This document shows, in pieces, positions 1-8,405 of a stretch of DNA of 61,624 nt. Under the pieces are notes generated by a model. It did not search any database. It was not told the origin of the DNA and saw only the letters and a program-made list of their open reading frames with translations. The stretch lies in contig NZ_KZ857182.1 in assembly GCF_003350925.1 (NCBI RefSeq), forward strand, positions 118,138 through 179,761, written 5' to 3'. Source of the DNA: Dyella tabacisoli. Its GTDB lineage: Bacteria; Pseudomonadota; Gammaproteobacteria; Xanthomonadales; Rhodanobacteraceae. The position numbers and the translations under genes are program-made. Numbering within the stretch: the first letter of the stretch is position 1; each line of letters opens with the position of its first letter.

Positions 1-119
1 AAGCCTAAAAAGCAGGAGCAAAAAAGCAAGAAAAAATAAAGGAAAATCAAAAAAGAACGCGGCGCCGCAGGCACCCACCAGTCTGCATGTTCCCCGTTCC
101 CCATCCCCCGTTCCCCGCT
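1..119. repeat. A-rich repeat plus TTCCCC tail, copy 1 (left edge, probably truncated)
   Basis: Bases 1-58 are an A-rich block (aagcctaaaaagca..., then caaaaaagcaag) that recurs almost unchanged at 5045-5101. Both copies are followed by a variable stretch and then by a TTCCCCG/TTCCCCA heptamer tail. The last 34 bases (86-119) are identical to 5203-5236. In the second copy a long (GGGGAAC)n tract lies directly to the left, so one may lie just outside this window too. The element ends only 15 bases before the DUF2252 start codon, so it may form its leader. Confidence 0.75.
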
Positions 120-134
120 CCAAAAGGCCCCGCC

Positions 135-1355
135 ATGCTCGATGTCATCGAAACCATCCGCAGCTACAACACCGGCCGCGATCCCGAGCGTCTGCAACGA
201 AAATACGCGGCGATGCGGCGCGATCCATTCACCTTCCTGCGCGGTAGCTGCCATCTGTTTTATGCCCAACTGCCGCAAGCCAAGTTGCTCAGCAAGGCGC
301 CGCCGGCATGGGTCTGCGGCGATATGCACCTGGAGAACTTCGGCAGCTACAAAGGCGACAATCGGCTGGTCTATTTCGACCTCAACGATTTCGACGAAGC
401 CACCCTGGCCCCTTGCACCTGGGAGTTGGTGCGCTTGCTTACCAGCGTACGCATCGGCGCCAGCAGCCTGAAACTGAAACCCGCACAGGCACAGTCTTTG
501 TGCCGCAGCTTTTTAGACGCCTATACCGCCGCCCTGAGTAACGGTAAAGCACGCTGGATCGAACGAGACACTGCCGACGGCATGGTGGGCGATTTATTGC
601 ACAGCCTGCGCGGACGTCTACGCCCACCCTTCCTCGACAGCCGCACCGAGCGCAAGGGCAAAAAACGCACACTGCGCACCGATGGCAAAAAAGCGCTGCC
701 AGTCACCGGCAAACAGCGCGACAAGGTCACCGCCCTGATCGAACAAGTCGCCGCAAACGAAGCCAACCCGCGCTTTTACCGTGTGCTCGATGTCGCACGG
801 CGTATCGCCGGCACCGGCAGCCTTGGCGTGGATCGCTACGTGGTCTTGATCGAGGGCAAGGGCTCGCCCGACGGCAATTACCTGCTCGACCTCAAGCAGG
901 CGATACCGTCCTCACTGGCGCCTGCACTGCTCAAGCGCGGCATCAAACTCAGCCAACCCGATTGGCACAGCGAAGCCGAGCGTGTCGTCACCGTGCAACA
1001 GCGTATGCAGGCCATCTCGCCGGCCTTTCTGAAAGCTGTGAACATGGATGGCGTGTCTTACGTGTTGCGTGGCCTGCAGCCCACTGAGGATCGCGTGGCG
1101 CTTGGTAACTGGAACGGCAAGCTGGATCGCCTAGAAGGGGTGTTGCAGTCGATGGGGCAGCTTATTGCCTGGGCGCAATTGCGCAGTAGTGGGCGCCATG
1201 GCTCGGCTGGTGCGGATGAGTTGATTGCCTATGGCGGCAAGGCGCGTTGGCCGGCGAAGTTGTTGGAGTTGTCTGGGGATTGTGCGCAGCAGGTGGGGCG
1301 GGATTGGAAGGTTTTTGCTCGGGGTTATGATTCGGGGGTGTTTGGTGAGACGTGA
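135..1355 (+). CDS. DUF2252 family protein
   Basis: This 406-residue protein belongs to the DUF2252 family. That family has a kinase-like (aminoglycoside phosphotransferase-related) look but no established reaction. Visible marks are the N-terminal block RYAAMRRDPFTFLRG-like (here KYAAMRRDPFTFLRGS), the WVCGDMHLENFGSY motif resembling the HxDxxxxN loop of APH-type kinases, VYFDLNDFDEA shortly after, and DRYVVLIEGKG further on. I start it at the ATG at 135 (MLDVIETIRSYN) because the frame upstream from 87 runs through the TTCCCC repeat and codes for a proline-rich stretch foreign to the family. No convincing Shine-Dalgarno is visible at either start. It stands alone; the next gene is convergent and lies beyond a repeat cluster. 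Family assignment is firm, biochemical role unknown. Confidence 0.85.
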   Translation: MLDVIETIRSYNTGRDPERLQRKYAAMRRDPFTFLRGSCHLFYAQLPQAKLLSKAPPAWVCGDMHLENFGSYKGDNRLVYFDLNDFDEATLAPCTWELVRLLTSVRIGASSLKLKPAQAQSLCRSFLDAYTAALSNGKARWIERDTADGMVGDLLHSLRGRLRPPFLDSRTERKGKKRTLRTDGKKALPVTGKQRDKVTALIEQVAANEANPRFYRVLDVARRIAGTGSLGVDRYVVLIEGKGSPDGNYLLDLKQAIPSSLAPALLKRGIKLSQPDWHSEAERVVTVQQRMQAISPAFLKAVNMDGVSYVLRGLQPTEDRVALGNWNGKLDRLEGVLQSMGQLIAWAQLRSSGRHGSAGADELIAYGGKARWPAKLLELSGDCAQQVGRDWKVFARGYDSGVFGET

Positions 1356-1371
1356 GTGTTGTCGCTAGGTT

Positions 1372-1619
1372 GTTCGCCTGCGGCGGGCTTTCGAACCCCT
1401 GCCGGGGTCCGAGTCACTTTTCTTTGCTTGCTCAAAGAAAAGTAATCAAAAGAAAGAGCACCCCGGTGAGTCGCCCTTCGGGTACGTGAGGGCCGGCCGG
1501 GCTTTTCGACAGTGCATCCCTGCACTGGCGAAAAGGACTCGGCATCCATGCCGAGTCCCCTGCGGGCCTGATCGTCCGACCCTCACCGACGCACAGGGGC
1601 CCCAAAGGTCAAGAGCAAC
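1372..1619 (+). repeat. Multi-hairpin ~250-bp dispersed repeat, copy A
   Basis: This 248-bp element matches 61366-61624 in the same orientation, and in inverted orientation a more diverged copy at 1823-2073. It contains perfect hairpins: CTTTTCTTTG/CAAAGAAAAG (1417-1426 with 1433-1442), CAGTGCA/TGCACTG (1510-1516 with 1521-1527) extended by CTTTTCG/CGAAAAG, and GGACTCGGCAT/ATGCCGAGTCC (1535-1545 with 1548-1558). The other copies differ in stem sequence but keep the pairing. Reading frames through it give Arg/Pro-rich translations typical of spurious predictions from such repeats. Confidence 0.85.
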
Positions 1620-1653
1620 GGCAACGTCAAAAGCCGCCGCTGCGCCGCTTTTG

Positions 1654-1750
1654 CCCCTCCCCCTGCTTGCAGGGGGAGGCTGGGAGGGGGTCCAACCTTG
1701 CCGCAAGATTGAACCCCTCCCCAACCCTCCCCTGCGAGCAGGGGAGGGAG
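1654..1750. repeat. Inverted pair of CCCTCCCC-type REP palindromes
   Basis: Two palindromes face each other: CCTCCCCCTG-cttg-CAGGGGGAGG (1656-1679) and CCCTCCCCTG-cgag-CAGGGGAGGG (1725-1748). Each is flanked on its inner side by a G-rich/C-rich arm, in a BIME-like arrangement. Single copies of the same palindrome occur at 18663-18702 and 26038-26077. The pair sits between copies A and B of the multi-hairpin repeat. Confidence 0.8.
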
Positions 1751-1822
1751 CCACGCTGCCTCACCATTTCATTCATCGGCGACTGCTGGCAGTCGCTCCC
1801 GAGTGCGCGCTGGACGCGCGCT

Positions 1823-2073
1823 GCTCTTCGGGGCCCCTTTGCAGCGGTCAGGCTTGGACGACAAGGCCCGCAGGGGCATCGACATGGATGTCGATGCCTT
1901 TTCGCCAGGGCAGGATGCCCTGTCGAAAAGCCCGGCCTAGCCTCACGCACTCGCAGGGCAGGATGCCCGGAGAGCGCTGCATGGGGGTGGCCTTCTCTTT
2001 GGTTACTTTCTCTTGGCCATTCAAGAGAAAGTGACTCGACCACCGGCAGGTGGCCGAAAGCCCGCCGCAGGCG
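1823..2073 (-). repeat. Multi-hairpin ~250-bp dispersed repeat, copy B (inverted)
   Basis: This is the reverse-orientation copy of the element at 1372-1619. Paired arms are CTTTCTCTTG/CAAGAGAAAG (2006-2015 with 2022-2031), CAGGGCA/TGCCCTG inside CTTTTCG/CGAAAAG near 1900-1935, and GGCATCGACAT/ATGTCGATGCC near 1875-1900. Stem sequences differ from copy A but remain complementary. Apart from copies A and B and the REP pair, I see nothing gene-like in the 1356-2100 gap. Confidence 0.8.
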
Positions 2074-2100
2074 ACCCAGGTCGCCATAACCCCCACCTAC

Positions 2101-3333
2101 TTAGCCAAGCTTCGCCTTCAACACCCCATCCCCACGAAACATAGTCTTAATCCCCCGCACCGCCTGCCGAATCCGATCCTGATTCTCAATCAGCGCAAAC
2201 CGCACATAGTCATCCCCGTAATCCCCAAACCCTATCCCCGGCGATACCGAGACCTTAGCCTCGGCGAGCAGCTTCTTGGCAAACTCCAACGAGCCCAGCG
2301 CCGCGTAAGCCTCGGGAATCTTCGCCCACACATACATCGACGCCTTCGGGTTATCGACCATCCAGCCCGCTTCGTGCAGACCGCGTACCAATACATCGCG
2401 GCGCTGCTGATACTGCATCGCGATATCGCGCACGCATTGCTGGTCGCCTTCCAGTGCCGCGATGGCCGCCACTTGCAGCGGGGTGAAGGTGCCGTAGTCG
2501 TGATAGCTCTTGATGCGTGCCAGCGCAGCAACCAGCTCACGATTGCCGACCATGAAGCCAATGCGCCAGCCGGCCATGTTGTAGCTCTTGGACAAGGTGA
2601 AAAACTCCACCGCGATGTCCTTGGCGCCAGGCACCTGCATGATCGAGGGGGCTTTCCAGCCGTCGTAGACAATATCGGCGTAGGCCAAGTCATGCACGAC
2701 CAGGACGTCATACTGTTTGGCCAGCGCAATCACCCGCTCGAAGAAATCCAGCTCCACACATTGCGCCGTGGGGTTGGACGGGAATCCCAAAACCATCATC
2801 TTCGGCTTGGGGAAGCTTTCACGGATGCCGCGTTCCAGCTCGGCGAAAAAGTCGATGCCCGGCGCCATTGGGATCGAGCGGATCTGCGCGCCGGCAATCA
2901 CCGCGCCATAAATATGAATCGGGTAACTGGGGTTGGGCACCAAGACGGTGTCGCCGCGATCGAGCGTAGCCAGCATCAAATGCGCCAGCCCCTCCTTGGA
3001 GCCGATAGTGACGATCGCCTCGGCTTCCGGGTCTATCTCCACCTGATAGCGTTCGGCATACCAATGGGCGATAGCGCGGCGCAGGCGTGGGATGCCTTTG
3101 GACGTGGAGTAGCCATGGGTATCGGGCCGCTGCGCTACCGTGCACAACTTCTCCACGATATGCGGTGGGGTTGGCCCATCGGGATTGCCCATGCTGAGGT
3201 CGACAATATCTTCGCCGCGATGGCGCGCGGCCATCTTCAGCTCGGCAGTGATATTGAAAACGTAGGGCGGAAGACGTTCGATGCGCGTAAAGCGGCGCGG
3301 GCTGCTCGTAGGCAAACCAACTGGGTCAGTCAT
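2101..3333 (-). CDS. alaC: Alanine transaminase, AlaC type (PLP aminotransferase)
   Basis: This 410-residue class I/II aminotransferase would interconvert alanine + 2-oxoglutarate with pyruvate + glutamate in the cytoplasm. Family marks are [20 protein letters not shown] near residue 43 (the SMGNPDGP signature of the AlaC/YfdZ group), [16 protein letters not shown], the GFPSNPTAQ substrate loop, and the PLP-binding lysine in [15 protein letters not shown]. Length is normal for AlaC. The start is the ATG at 3331-3333. The gene is convergent with the DUF2252 gene across the repeat cluster and divergent from rmuC, with about 190 bp of shared upstream region. The AlaC subfamily call comes from the N-terminal signature; a different aminotransferase specificity cannot be excluded by eye. 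Confidence 0.88.
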   Translation of the reverse strand: MTDPVGLPTSSPRRFTRIERLPPYVFNITAELKMAARHRGEDIVDLSMGNPDGPTPPHIVEKLCTVAQRPDTHGYSTSKGIPRLRRAIAHWYAERYQVEIDPEAEAIVTIGSKEGLAHLMLATLDRGDTVLVPNPSYPIHIYGAVIAGAQIRSIPMAPGIDFFAELERGIRESFPKPKMMVLGFPSNPTAQCVELDFFERVIALAKQYDVLVVHDLAYADIVYDGWKAPSIMQVPGAKDIAVEFFTLSKSYNMAGWRIGFMVGNRELVAALARIKSYHDYGTFTPLQVAAIAALEGDQQCVRDIAMQYQQRRDVLVRGLHEAGWMVDNPKASMYVWAKIPEAYAALGSLEFAKKLLAEAKVSVSPGIGFGDYGDDYVRFALIENQDRIRQAVRGIKTMFRGDGVLKAKLG

Positions 3334-3526
3334 GCTGAGTGATCTCGTTAACGTAAGCGCCCGGAACCGTCCGAGCGACGCCGGCCGCTGTGGCGACCTA
3401 CCCCGCCGCCTACGCAGTTCGCGTCGATTCGCCGGGGTGATGCAACGTTACGACCATGCCGGGCGGCTTGTCGAGTGAATGGCCGACAGCGCGTAAACTT
3501 GCCAGCCTGCATCCCCTGGAATAACC

Positions 3527-4969
3527 ATGCCCGCTGTCGAAACCCTGCTGATCGTCTTGATCATCGCCGTGCTGGCCGTACTGGTGCTGCAAATCGCCTC
3601 ACTGCTACGCGCCCGTGGTGACGGCGGACTCACCGCACGGCTGGATGCATTGAAAGACGACAATCGCCATCTACGGGAGGCACTGGCGCAAGAGCAGCGC
3701 GCCGGCCGTGGCGAGCTGACCCAGACCCTGGGCCAGTTTCGCAGCCTGGTGCATGAGCAGCTCGGCGCCACGAGCGAGCAGCAACAGGAGCGCATCAGCG
3801 GCTTCGGCCAGCGACTTGAACTGCTTACCGAGCGTACGGACGCCGGCCTGCAAACCCTCGCACAGCGCCTGGCCGAAGACGCTCGCAAAGGCCGCGAGGA
3901 ATCCACGCTCAGCCTCAATCGCTTCGGCGAACTGCTGCAACAGCGCCTGGCCGCACTCACCGCCGACAACGAAAAGCGCCTGGCCGACATGCGCACCACG
4001 TTAGAAACCAAGTTGCAGGCGATTCAGAACGACAACGCCGCCAAGCTCGAACAAATGCGCGCCACGGTCGACGAAAAACTGCAGAGCACGCTGGAAACGC
4101 GGCTGGGGCAGTCATTCAAATTGGTGTCCGAACGCCTGGAGGCCGTGCAGCGCGGCCTTGGTGAGATGCAAAGTCTGGCCACCGGTGTGGGCGATCTCAA
4201 ACGCGTATTGACCAATGTGAAAACACGCGGCACGTATGGCGAAGTTCAACTGGGCGCCTTGCTGGAGCAGATCCTGGTGGCGGAACAGTACGCCGCCAAC
4301 GTAGCCACCGTGCCAGGCTCCAACGAGCGTGTCGAATACGCGATACGTCTGCCCGGCCAACAAGATGGTCAACCCGTATGGCTGCCGATCGATGCGAAAT
4401 TTCCGGTCGAAGATTACCAACGCCTGCTTGATGCCCAGGAAGCGGCCGATGCCGACGCCGCGCAAATCGCCGGCCGCGCGCTGGAAACACGGGTGCGCGA
4501 AGAAGCCAAACGCATCCACAGCAAATACGTAGCGCCGCCGTACAGCACCGACTTCGCGATTCTGTTTCTGCCCACCGAAGGCCTCTATGCCGAGGTCATC
4601 CGTCGCCCCGGCCTGTCCGACATGCTGCAGCGCGAATACCGCATCACCTTGGCCGGCCCCACTACCTTGACCGCACTGCTCAACAGCCTGCAAATGGGCT
4701 TCCGCACGCTGGCGATCGAGAAACGCAGCAGCGAGGTCTGGCAGTTGCTGGCGGCGGTGAAGACCGAGTTCGGCAAGTTCGGTCTGGTGCTGGACAAGAC
4801 CCGCAAACAACTGGACACCGTGCGCAACAGCATCGACAGCGCTGGCCAGCGCACACGCGCCATCGAACGCAAACTGCGCGACGTCGAGACCATGCCCGGC
4901 CAGACAAGCCCCCTCCTGGGCGACAACTTGCCAGGCATCGAAAACGACGAGGATGACGTCGAGATTTGA
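3527..4969 (+). CDS. rmuC: DNA recombination protein RmuC
   Basis: RmuC family proteins are membrane-tethered, coiled-coil proteins with a nuclease-like C-terminal domain that limit DNA rearrangements at inverted repeats. Here an N-terminal hydrophobic segment (residues about 6-24, LLIVLIIAVLAVLVLQIASLL) is followed by a long Gln/Glu/Arg-rich coiled coil to about residue 210. The RmuC core comes next, with GTYGEVQLGALLEQIL and LPIDAKFPVEDYQRL, the DAKFP block of the family. The 480-residue length is typical. The ATG at 3527 follows a weak SD (ctgga). The stop is separated by only one base from a long (GGGGAAC)n tract. Confidence 0.93.
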   Translation: MPAVETLLIVLIIAVLAVLVLQIASLLRARGDGGLTARLDALKDDNRHLREALAQEQRAGRGELTQTLGQFRSLVHEQLGATSEQQQERISGFGQRLELLTERTDAGLQTLAQRLAEDARKGREESTLSLNRFGELLQQRLAALTADNEKRLADMRTTLETKLQAIQNDNAAKLEQMRATVDEKLQSTLETRLGQSFKLVSERLEAVQRGLGEMQSLATGVGDLKRVLTNVKTRGTYGEVQLGALLEQILVAEQYAANVATVPGSNERVEYAIRLPGQQDGQPVWLPIDAKFPVEDYQRLLDAQEAADADAAQIAGRALETRVREEAKRIHSKYVAPPYSTDFAILFLPTEGLYAEVIRRPGLSDMLQREYRITLAGPTTLTALLNSLQMGFRTLAIEKRSSEVWQLLAAVKTEFGKFGLVLDKTRKQLDTVRNSIDSAGQRTRAIERKLRDVETMPGQTSPLLGDNLPGIENDEDDVEI

Positions 4970-4970
4970 T

Positions 4971-5044
4971 GGAACGGGGAACGGGGAACGGGGAACGGGG
5001 AACGGGGAACGGGGAACGGGGAACGGGGAACGGGGAACGGGGAA
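4971..5044. repeat. Heptanucleotide tandem repeat (GGGGAAC)n, about 10 copies
   Basis: From just after the rmuC stop the sequence is an essentially perfect tandem array of the 7-mer GGGGAAC, about ten units. The opposite-strand version (GTTCCCC, with C/A variants) occurs at 5143-5160 and 5203-5236 and at 86-119. Array and tail are therefore inverted with respect to each other and could pair across roughly 100-200 bp. Uniform units suggest recent expansion by slippage. Confidence 0.95.
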
Positions 5045-5240
5045 AAGCCTAAAAAGCACAAGCAAAAAAGCAAGAGAAAAAACAAAGAAAAATCAAAAAG
5101 AACGCAGACCTGCCATATCCCCTCGAACTTCATGTTCCCCATTCCCCATTCCCCGTTCCCCGCCTAAAAAAGACCGCAACACCACAGCCACCACTCAAGC
5201 CGCATGTTCCCCGTTCCCCATCCCCCGTTCCCCGCTCTCA
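5043..5240. repeat. A-rich repeat plus TTCCCC tails, copy 2
   Basis: The A-rich block at 5045-5101 matches bases 1-58. It is followed by a variable stretch, a TTCCCCA/TTCCCCG tail (5140-5161), a shortened second unit starting gcctaaaaaaga (5162), and a second tail (5203-5236) identical to 86-119. With the heptamer array this fills the whole 320-bp gap between rmuC and folE, leaving only about 50 bp for a folE promoter and RBS. Confidence 0.85.
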
Positions 5241-5289
5241 TCTCCCTCCCGTTAAACTCCCCCGTCTATGCATGCCCCAAGGAATCTGC

Positions 5290-5892
5290 ATGAGCGATCT
5301 CCCCGATTCGACCGAAGTCACCCGTGAACAAGCCGAAGAAGCCGTGCGCGTTCTGCTGCGCTGGTCCGGCGAAGACCCGCAGCGTGAGGGTCTGCTCGAT
5401 ACGCCCAAGCGCGTGGTCAAGGCGTACCGCGATTGGTTCAGCGGCTACCGGGTCGACCCAGGCGAGTACTTGAGCCGCACCTTTGAAGAGGTTGCCGGCT
5501 ACGACGAAATGGTGGTGTTGCGCGACATCGAGTTCGAAAGCCATTGCGAGCATCACATGGCGCCGATCGTCGGCCGTGCCCACGTCGGCTACCTGCCGAC
5601 CAATCGCGTCGTTGGCATCAGCAAGCTGGCACGTGTGGTAGACGCCTTTGCGCGCCGCTTCCAGGTGCAGGAAAAGCTCACCGCGGAAATCGCGCAATGC
5701 ATCCAGGAAAACCTCCATCCGGCCGGCGTGGCCGTGGTGATCGACGCCAGTCATGAGTGCATGACTACCCGCGGCGTACACAAACGCGGCGTATCGATGA
5801 TTACCAGCCAGATGCTCGGCGCATTTCGCGACGATGCCCGTACCCGCGCCGAGTTTTTGCAGTTCATCGGCATCCATGGCGGACGTCGATAG
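5290..5892 (+). CDS. folE: GTP cyclohydrolase I
   Basis: FolE converts GTP to 7,8-dihydroneopterin triphosphate, the first step of tetrahydrofolate (and pterin) synthesis, as a cytoplasmic homodecamer. The 200-residue protein carries the family core: [41 protein letters not shown] (Cys-His zinc ligands in ESHCEHH), [22 protein letters not shown], and [13 protein letters not shown] with the second zinc cysteine. I prefer the ATG at 5290 (MSDLPDS) over the ATG at 5272 because AAGGAA at 5279-5284 is well placed as its ribosome site. It is followed after five bases by an EF-hand gene, so the two may be cotranscribed. Confidence 0.95.
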   Translation: MSDLPDSTEVTREQAEEAVRVLLRWSGEDPQREGLLDTPKRVVKAYRDWFSGYRVDPGEYLSRTFEEVAGYDEMVVLRDIEFESHCEHHMAPIVGRAHVGYLPTNRVVGISKLARVVDAFARRFQVQEKLTAEIAQCIQENLHPAGVAVVIDASHECMTTRGVHKRGVSMITSQMLGAFRDDARTRAEFLQFIGIHGGRR

Positions 5893-5897
5893 CCCCT

Positions 5898-6230
5898 ATG
5901 CGCTATTTCGCCGCTCTGCTTTTGCTGCCGCTCATCGCGGCGGCACAAGATTTTCCGCAAACGCCCGCCGAATATCTTCAACGCATGGACAGCAACGGTG
6001 ACGGCAAGATAAGCGAAGCGGAGTATGTGGAGTACATGAGCAACGGCTTTCGCCGCATGGATAGCAACGGCGACGGCGTGCTCGAAGCCGATGAACTCCC
6101 CGGCGGCCACGGCAAACCGATCACGCTTCGCAGCTATCAAGACAACCTGCGCCGGCAGTTTCACAAGCTCGACCGTAACCATGATGGCTATTTGAGCGCT
6201 AAGGAACTGGCTGCGCCGCCACAGGGTTAA
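5898..6230 (+). CDS. Small secreted EF-hand (calcium-binding) protein
   Basis: The 110-residue protein starts with a short signal peptide (MRYFAALLLLPLIAAAQDF, cleavage probably after AAA or AQ). It carries three EF-hand loops: DSNGDGKISEAE, DSNGDGVLEADE and a C-terminal DRNHDGYLSAKE. These DxNxDGxxxxxE loops are the standard Ca2+-binding pattern, so it is probably a periplasmic calcium-binding protein. The frame is open further upstream from 5757, but that part overlaps folE; the ATG at 5898 gives the signal peptide directly. It lies five bases after folE. No enzymatic role can be read from the sequence. Confidence 0.88.
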   Translation: MRYFAALLLLPLIAAAQDFPQTPAEYLQRMDSNGDGKISEAEYVEYMSNGFRRMDSNGDGVLEADELPGGHGKPITLRSYQDNLRRQFHKLDRNHDGYLSAKELAAPPQG

Positions 6231-6293
6231 GCTGACATCACCTGGCGCGGGATGTTGCGCTATGGTGTCCTCCCCAACCCTCCATATCGCCCC

Positions 6294-7613
6294 ATGGACC
6301 TGCCCGATACTGTTGTCGCCGAACCGCGCCGTCGTGCCGCGGTCGCCTTCATCTTTGTCACCGTGCTGTTGGACATGCTGGCGTTCGGCATCGTGATTCC
6401 GGTGCTGCCGCACCTGGTCGAGCAACTGGCCGGCGGCGGCATCGCGAAAGCAGCCTGGTGGGTGGGCGTATTCAGCACGGTGTTCGCCATCGTGCAGTTC
6501 GTCTCCTCGCCAGTGCAGGGCGCGCTTTCGGACCGCTTTGGCCGCCGCCCGGTCATTTTGATCTCCAATCTCGGTCTGGCGGTGGATTTCATCGTGCTGG
6601 CCCTGGCCCCCACCCTGTGGCTGCTATTTGTCGCGCGCATCTTGCTGGGCATGACGGCCGCCAGCTTTACGACGGCCAACGCGTACATCGCCGATATCAC
6701 GCCCAAGGAAAAGCGCGCAGCGGCGTTTGGCATGCTCGGCAGCGCCTTCGGCCTCGGTTTTATCCTTGGTCCGGGCCTGGGTGGCTGGCTGGGCGCCATC
6801 AACTTGCGCCTGCCGTTCTGGGTGGCCGCAGGGTTGGCGCTGTGCAACTTTTTGTACGGCTGCTTTGTATTGCCCGAATCCTTGCCGAAAGAACGCCGCA
6901 CGCCGCGCTTCGAGCTACATAGCGCGCATCCGCTAGGCTCGCTCAAGCTGCTGCGCCGTTATCCACAGGTACTGGGTTTGGCGGTGGTGATGTTTCTGGT
7001 TTACCTGGCCCACTACGTGCTGCAAACCGTGTTCGTGCTGTATGCCGATTATCGCTATAGCTGGGGCACGGAAGCGGTGGGCCTGGTATTGATGCTGGTG
7101 GGCGTCTGCGACGGTTTCGTGCAGGCCGTGTTGATCGGTCGGCTGACCCCGCGTTTCGGCGAGCGCCGCGTACTGATCGCGGGCATGTTGTTCGGCATCG
7201 GCGCATTTGTACTCATGGGGCTGGCCAGCAATGGCGTAGTGTTTCTGCTCGGCATACCGCTGATGGCGCTATGGGGGCTGAGCGGGCCGCCCATCCAATC
7301 GATCATGACGCACCAGGTCGACCCCACTGAACAAGGGCGCCTGCAAGGCGCAATCAGCAGCCTGGGCAGTTTCGCCGGTATTTTCGGCCCGTTCCTGTTC
7401 TCCCATGTCTTTGTCTTTTCAATCATGAAATCATCGCCGGTGCACTTGCCCGGCTTGGCTTTTGTGTTAGCGGCCGAATTGCTGTTGATCGGCACAGTGA
7501 TCGCCATATGGATCACCCGCCGCACCACCGATCTGGCCGAGATACCAGCCGATGGTGCCAAACCACCGCCACTACCCCCTCAGATTGCCGATCCACTGGA
7601 GCCATCGCCATGA
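6294..7613 (+). CDS. MFS transporter, TCR/Tet (TetA-like) family
   Basis: This is a 12-helix major facilitator protein of 439 residues from the ATG at 6294 (MDLPDTVVAE). The ATG at 6252 would add 14 residues with no sign of being part of the family. The first helix reads FIFVTVLLDMLAFGIVIPVLPHL, the TetA pattern. Motif A is GALSDRFGRRPVILISN in loop 2-3, and helix 5 carries GSAFGLGFILGPGLGGWLG (motif C of antiporters). Proton-driven drug or metabolite export across the inner membrane is likely, but tetracycline as substrate is not implied. The stop overlaps the next gene's start (ATGA at 7610-7613), so translation of the two is probably coupled. Confidence 0.88.
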   Translation: MDLPDTVVAEPRRRAAVAFIFVTVLLDMLAFGIVIPVLPHLVEQLAGGGIAKAAWWVGVFSTVFAIVQFVSSPVQGALSDRFGRRPVILISNLGLAVDFIVLALAPTLWLLFVARILLGMTAASFTTANAYIADITPKEKRAAAFGMLGSAFGLGFILGPGLGGWLGAINLRLPFWVAAGLALCNFLYGCFVLPESLPKERRTPRFELHSAHPLGSLKLLRRYPQVLGLAVVMFLVYLAHYVLQTVFVLYADYRYSWGTEAVGLVLMLVGVCDGFVQAVLIGRLTPRFGERRVLIAGMLFGIGAFVLMGLASNGVVFLLGIPLMALWGLSGPPIQSIMTHQVDPTEQGRLQGAISSLGSFAGIFGPFLFSHVFVFSIMKSSPVHLPGLAFVLAAELLLIGTVIAIWITRRTTDLAEIPADGAKPPPLPPQIADPLEPSP

Positions 7614-8116
7614 CCTTGTCCATGTACCAAGCTTCCGTACCGGTTTTCCTGCGCACGCTCAGCAACCTCAGCCATGTCCTGAAAAAAGGCGAGGCGCATG
7701 CCTTGGCTAACGGCATCTCGCCCGAGGTGATGTTGCAGACGCGACTGATCCCCGACATGTATCCATTGGTGAGGCAAGTACAGATCGCCACCGATATGGC
7801 CAAAAACGCCTGCGCCCGCCTCGCCGGCGTCGAGCCATTGAAGATCGAAGACGACGAAACCAGCTTCGCGCAACTACACGCACGCCTCGAACGTGTCATC
7901 GCTTACATCAAGACCTTCAAGCCCGAACAGATCGACGGCAGCGAAACCCGCGCGATCGAAATCAAGAGCCGCAATGGCAATTTGCAGTTCGAAGGCGAGC
8001 ACTATCTGCTGCATTACGTCATACCCAATATGTTCTTCCACAGCACCACCGCCTACGCGATCCTGCGCACCGCAGGCGCCGAACTAGGCAAGGCCGATTT
8101 CATCGGCAAAGTCTGA
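7610..8116 (+). CDS. DUF1993 family protein
   Basis: The 168-residue protein matches DUF1993: MTLSMYQASVPVFLRTLSNLSHVLKKGEAHA at the N-terminus, LIPDMYPLVRQVQIATDMAKNACARLAG in the middle, and a C-terminal HYVIPNMFFHSTTAYAILRTAG block with conserved histidines. The family has a DinB-like four-helix fold in related entries; function is unknown. Its ATG overlaps the TGA of the MFS gene, indicating one operon. A 10-bp stem-loop follows at 8144-8174. Confidence 0.87.
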   Translation: MTLSMYQASVPVFLRTLSNLSHVLKKGEAHALANGISPEVMLQTRLIPDMYPLVRQVQIATDMAKNACARLAGVEPLKIEDDETSFAQLHARLERVIAYIKTFKPEQIDGSETRAIEIKSRNGNLQFEGEHYLLHYVIPNMFFHSTTAYAILRTAGAELGKADFIGKV

Positions 8117-8143
8117 CGACAGGCCGCCCATAGCAGCCAAGAA

Positions 8144-8174
8144 CATGCAAGGTCGGCAACAGCCACCTTGCATG
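8144..8174 (+). terminator. Stem-loop after DUF1993 gene
   Basis: CATGCAAGGT (8144-8153) pairs perfectly with ACCTTGCATG (8165-8174) around an 11-base loop. There is no T-tract, so intrinsic termination is uncertain. The position, 28 bases after the stop codon, suits an mRNA end structure. Confidence 0.4.
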
Positions 8175-8405
8175 CGCGGGCATCTCCGCCCCCCGCAAGC
8201 CTGGCGACAGCTTTAACTCACGCCCTCTTCACATTCGCAAGTTTCACGTCAGGTTCTTGTGGTCGAATCGTAACTTGTTGATGGGCCACTCGCGTGGCCG
8301 CGGTCAACAACCCGTTCTACAAGCCATCGCCATCTCGCAGGGGCGGCGTCGCGATGCGCTGATATCAAAAAGATTTACGACCACAACCGTTAGGGGGAGA
8401 GTGCC

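Noticed and set aside
1446-2096. Several Arg/Pro-rich frames in the 1.4-2.1 kb gap
   Set aside because: They translate the multi-hairpin and REP repeats. The same peptides recur wherever the repeat occurs, so they are not genes.
2050-3342. 430-codon plus-strand open frame antisense to alaC
   Set aside because: Shadow frame caused by high GC; His/Arg/Gln-rich translation with no family pattern, while the minus-strand AlaC is unmistakable.
4971-5044. CRISPR-like tandem array
   Set aside because: The unit is only seven bases with no spacers; it is a simple tandem repeat.
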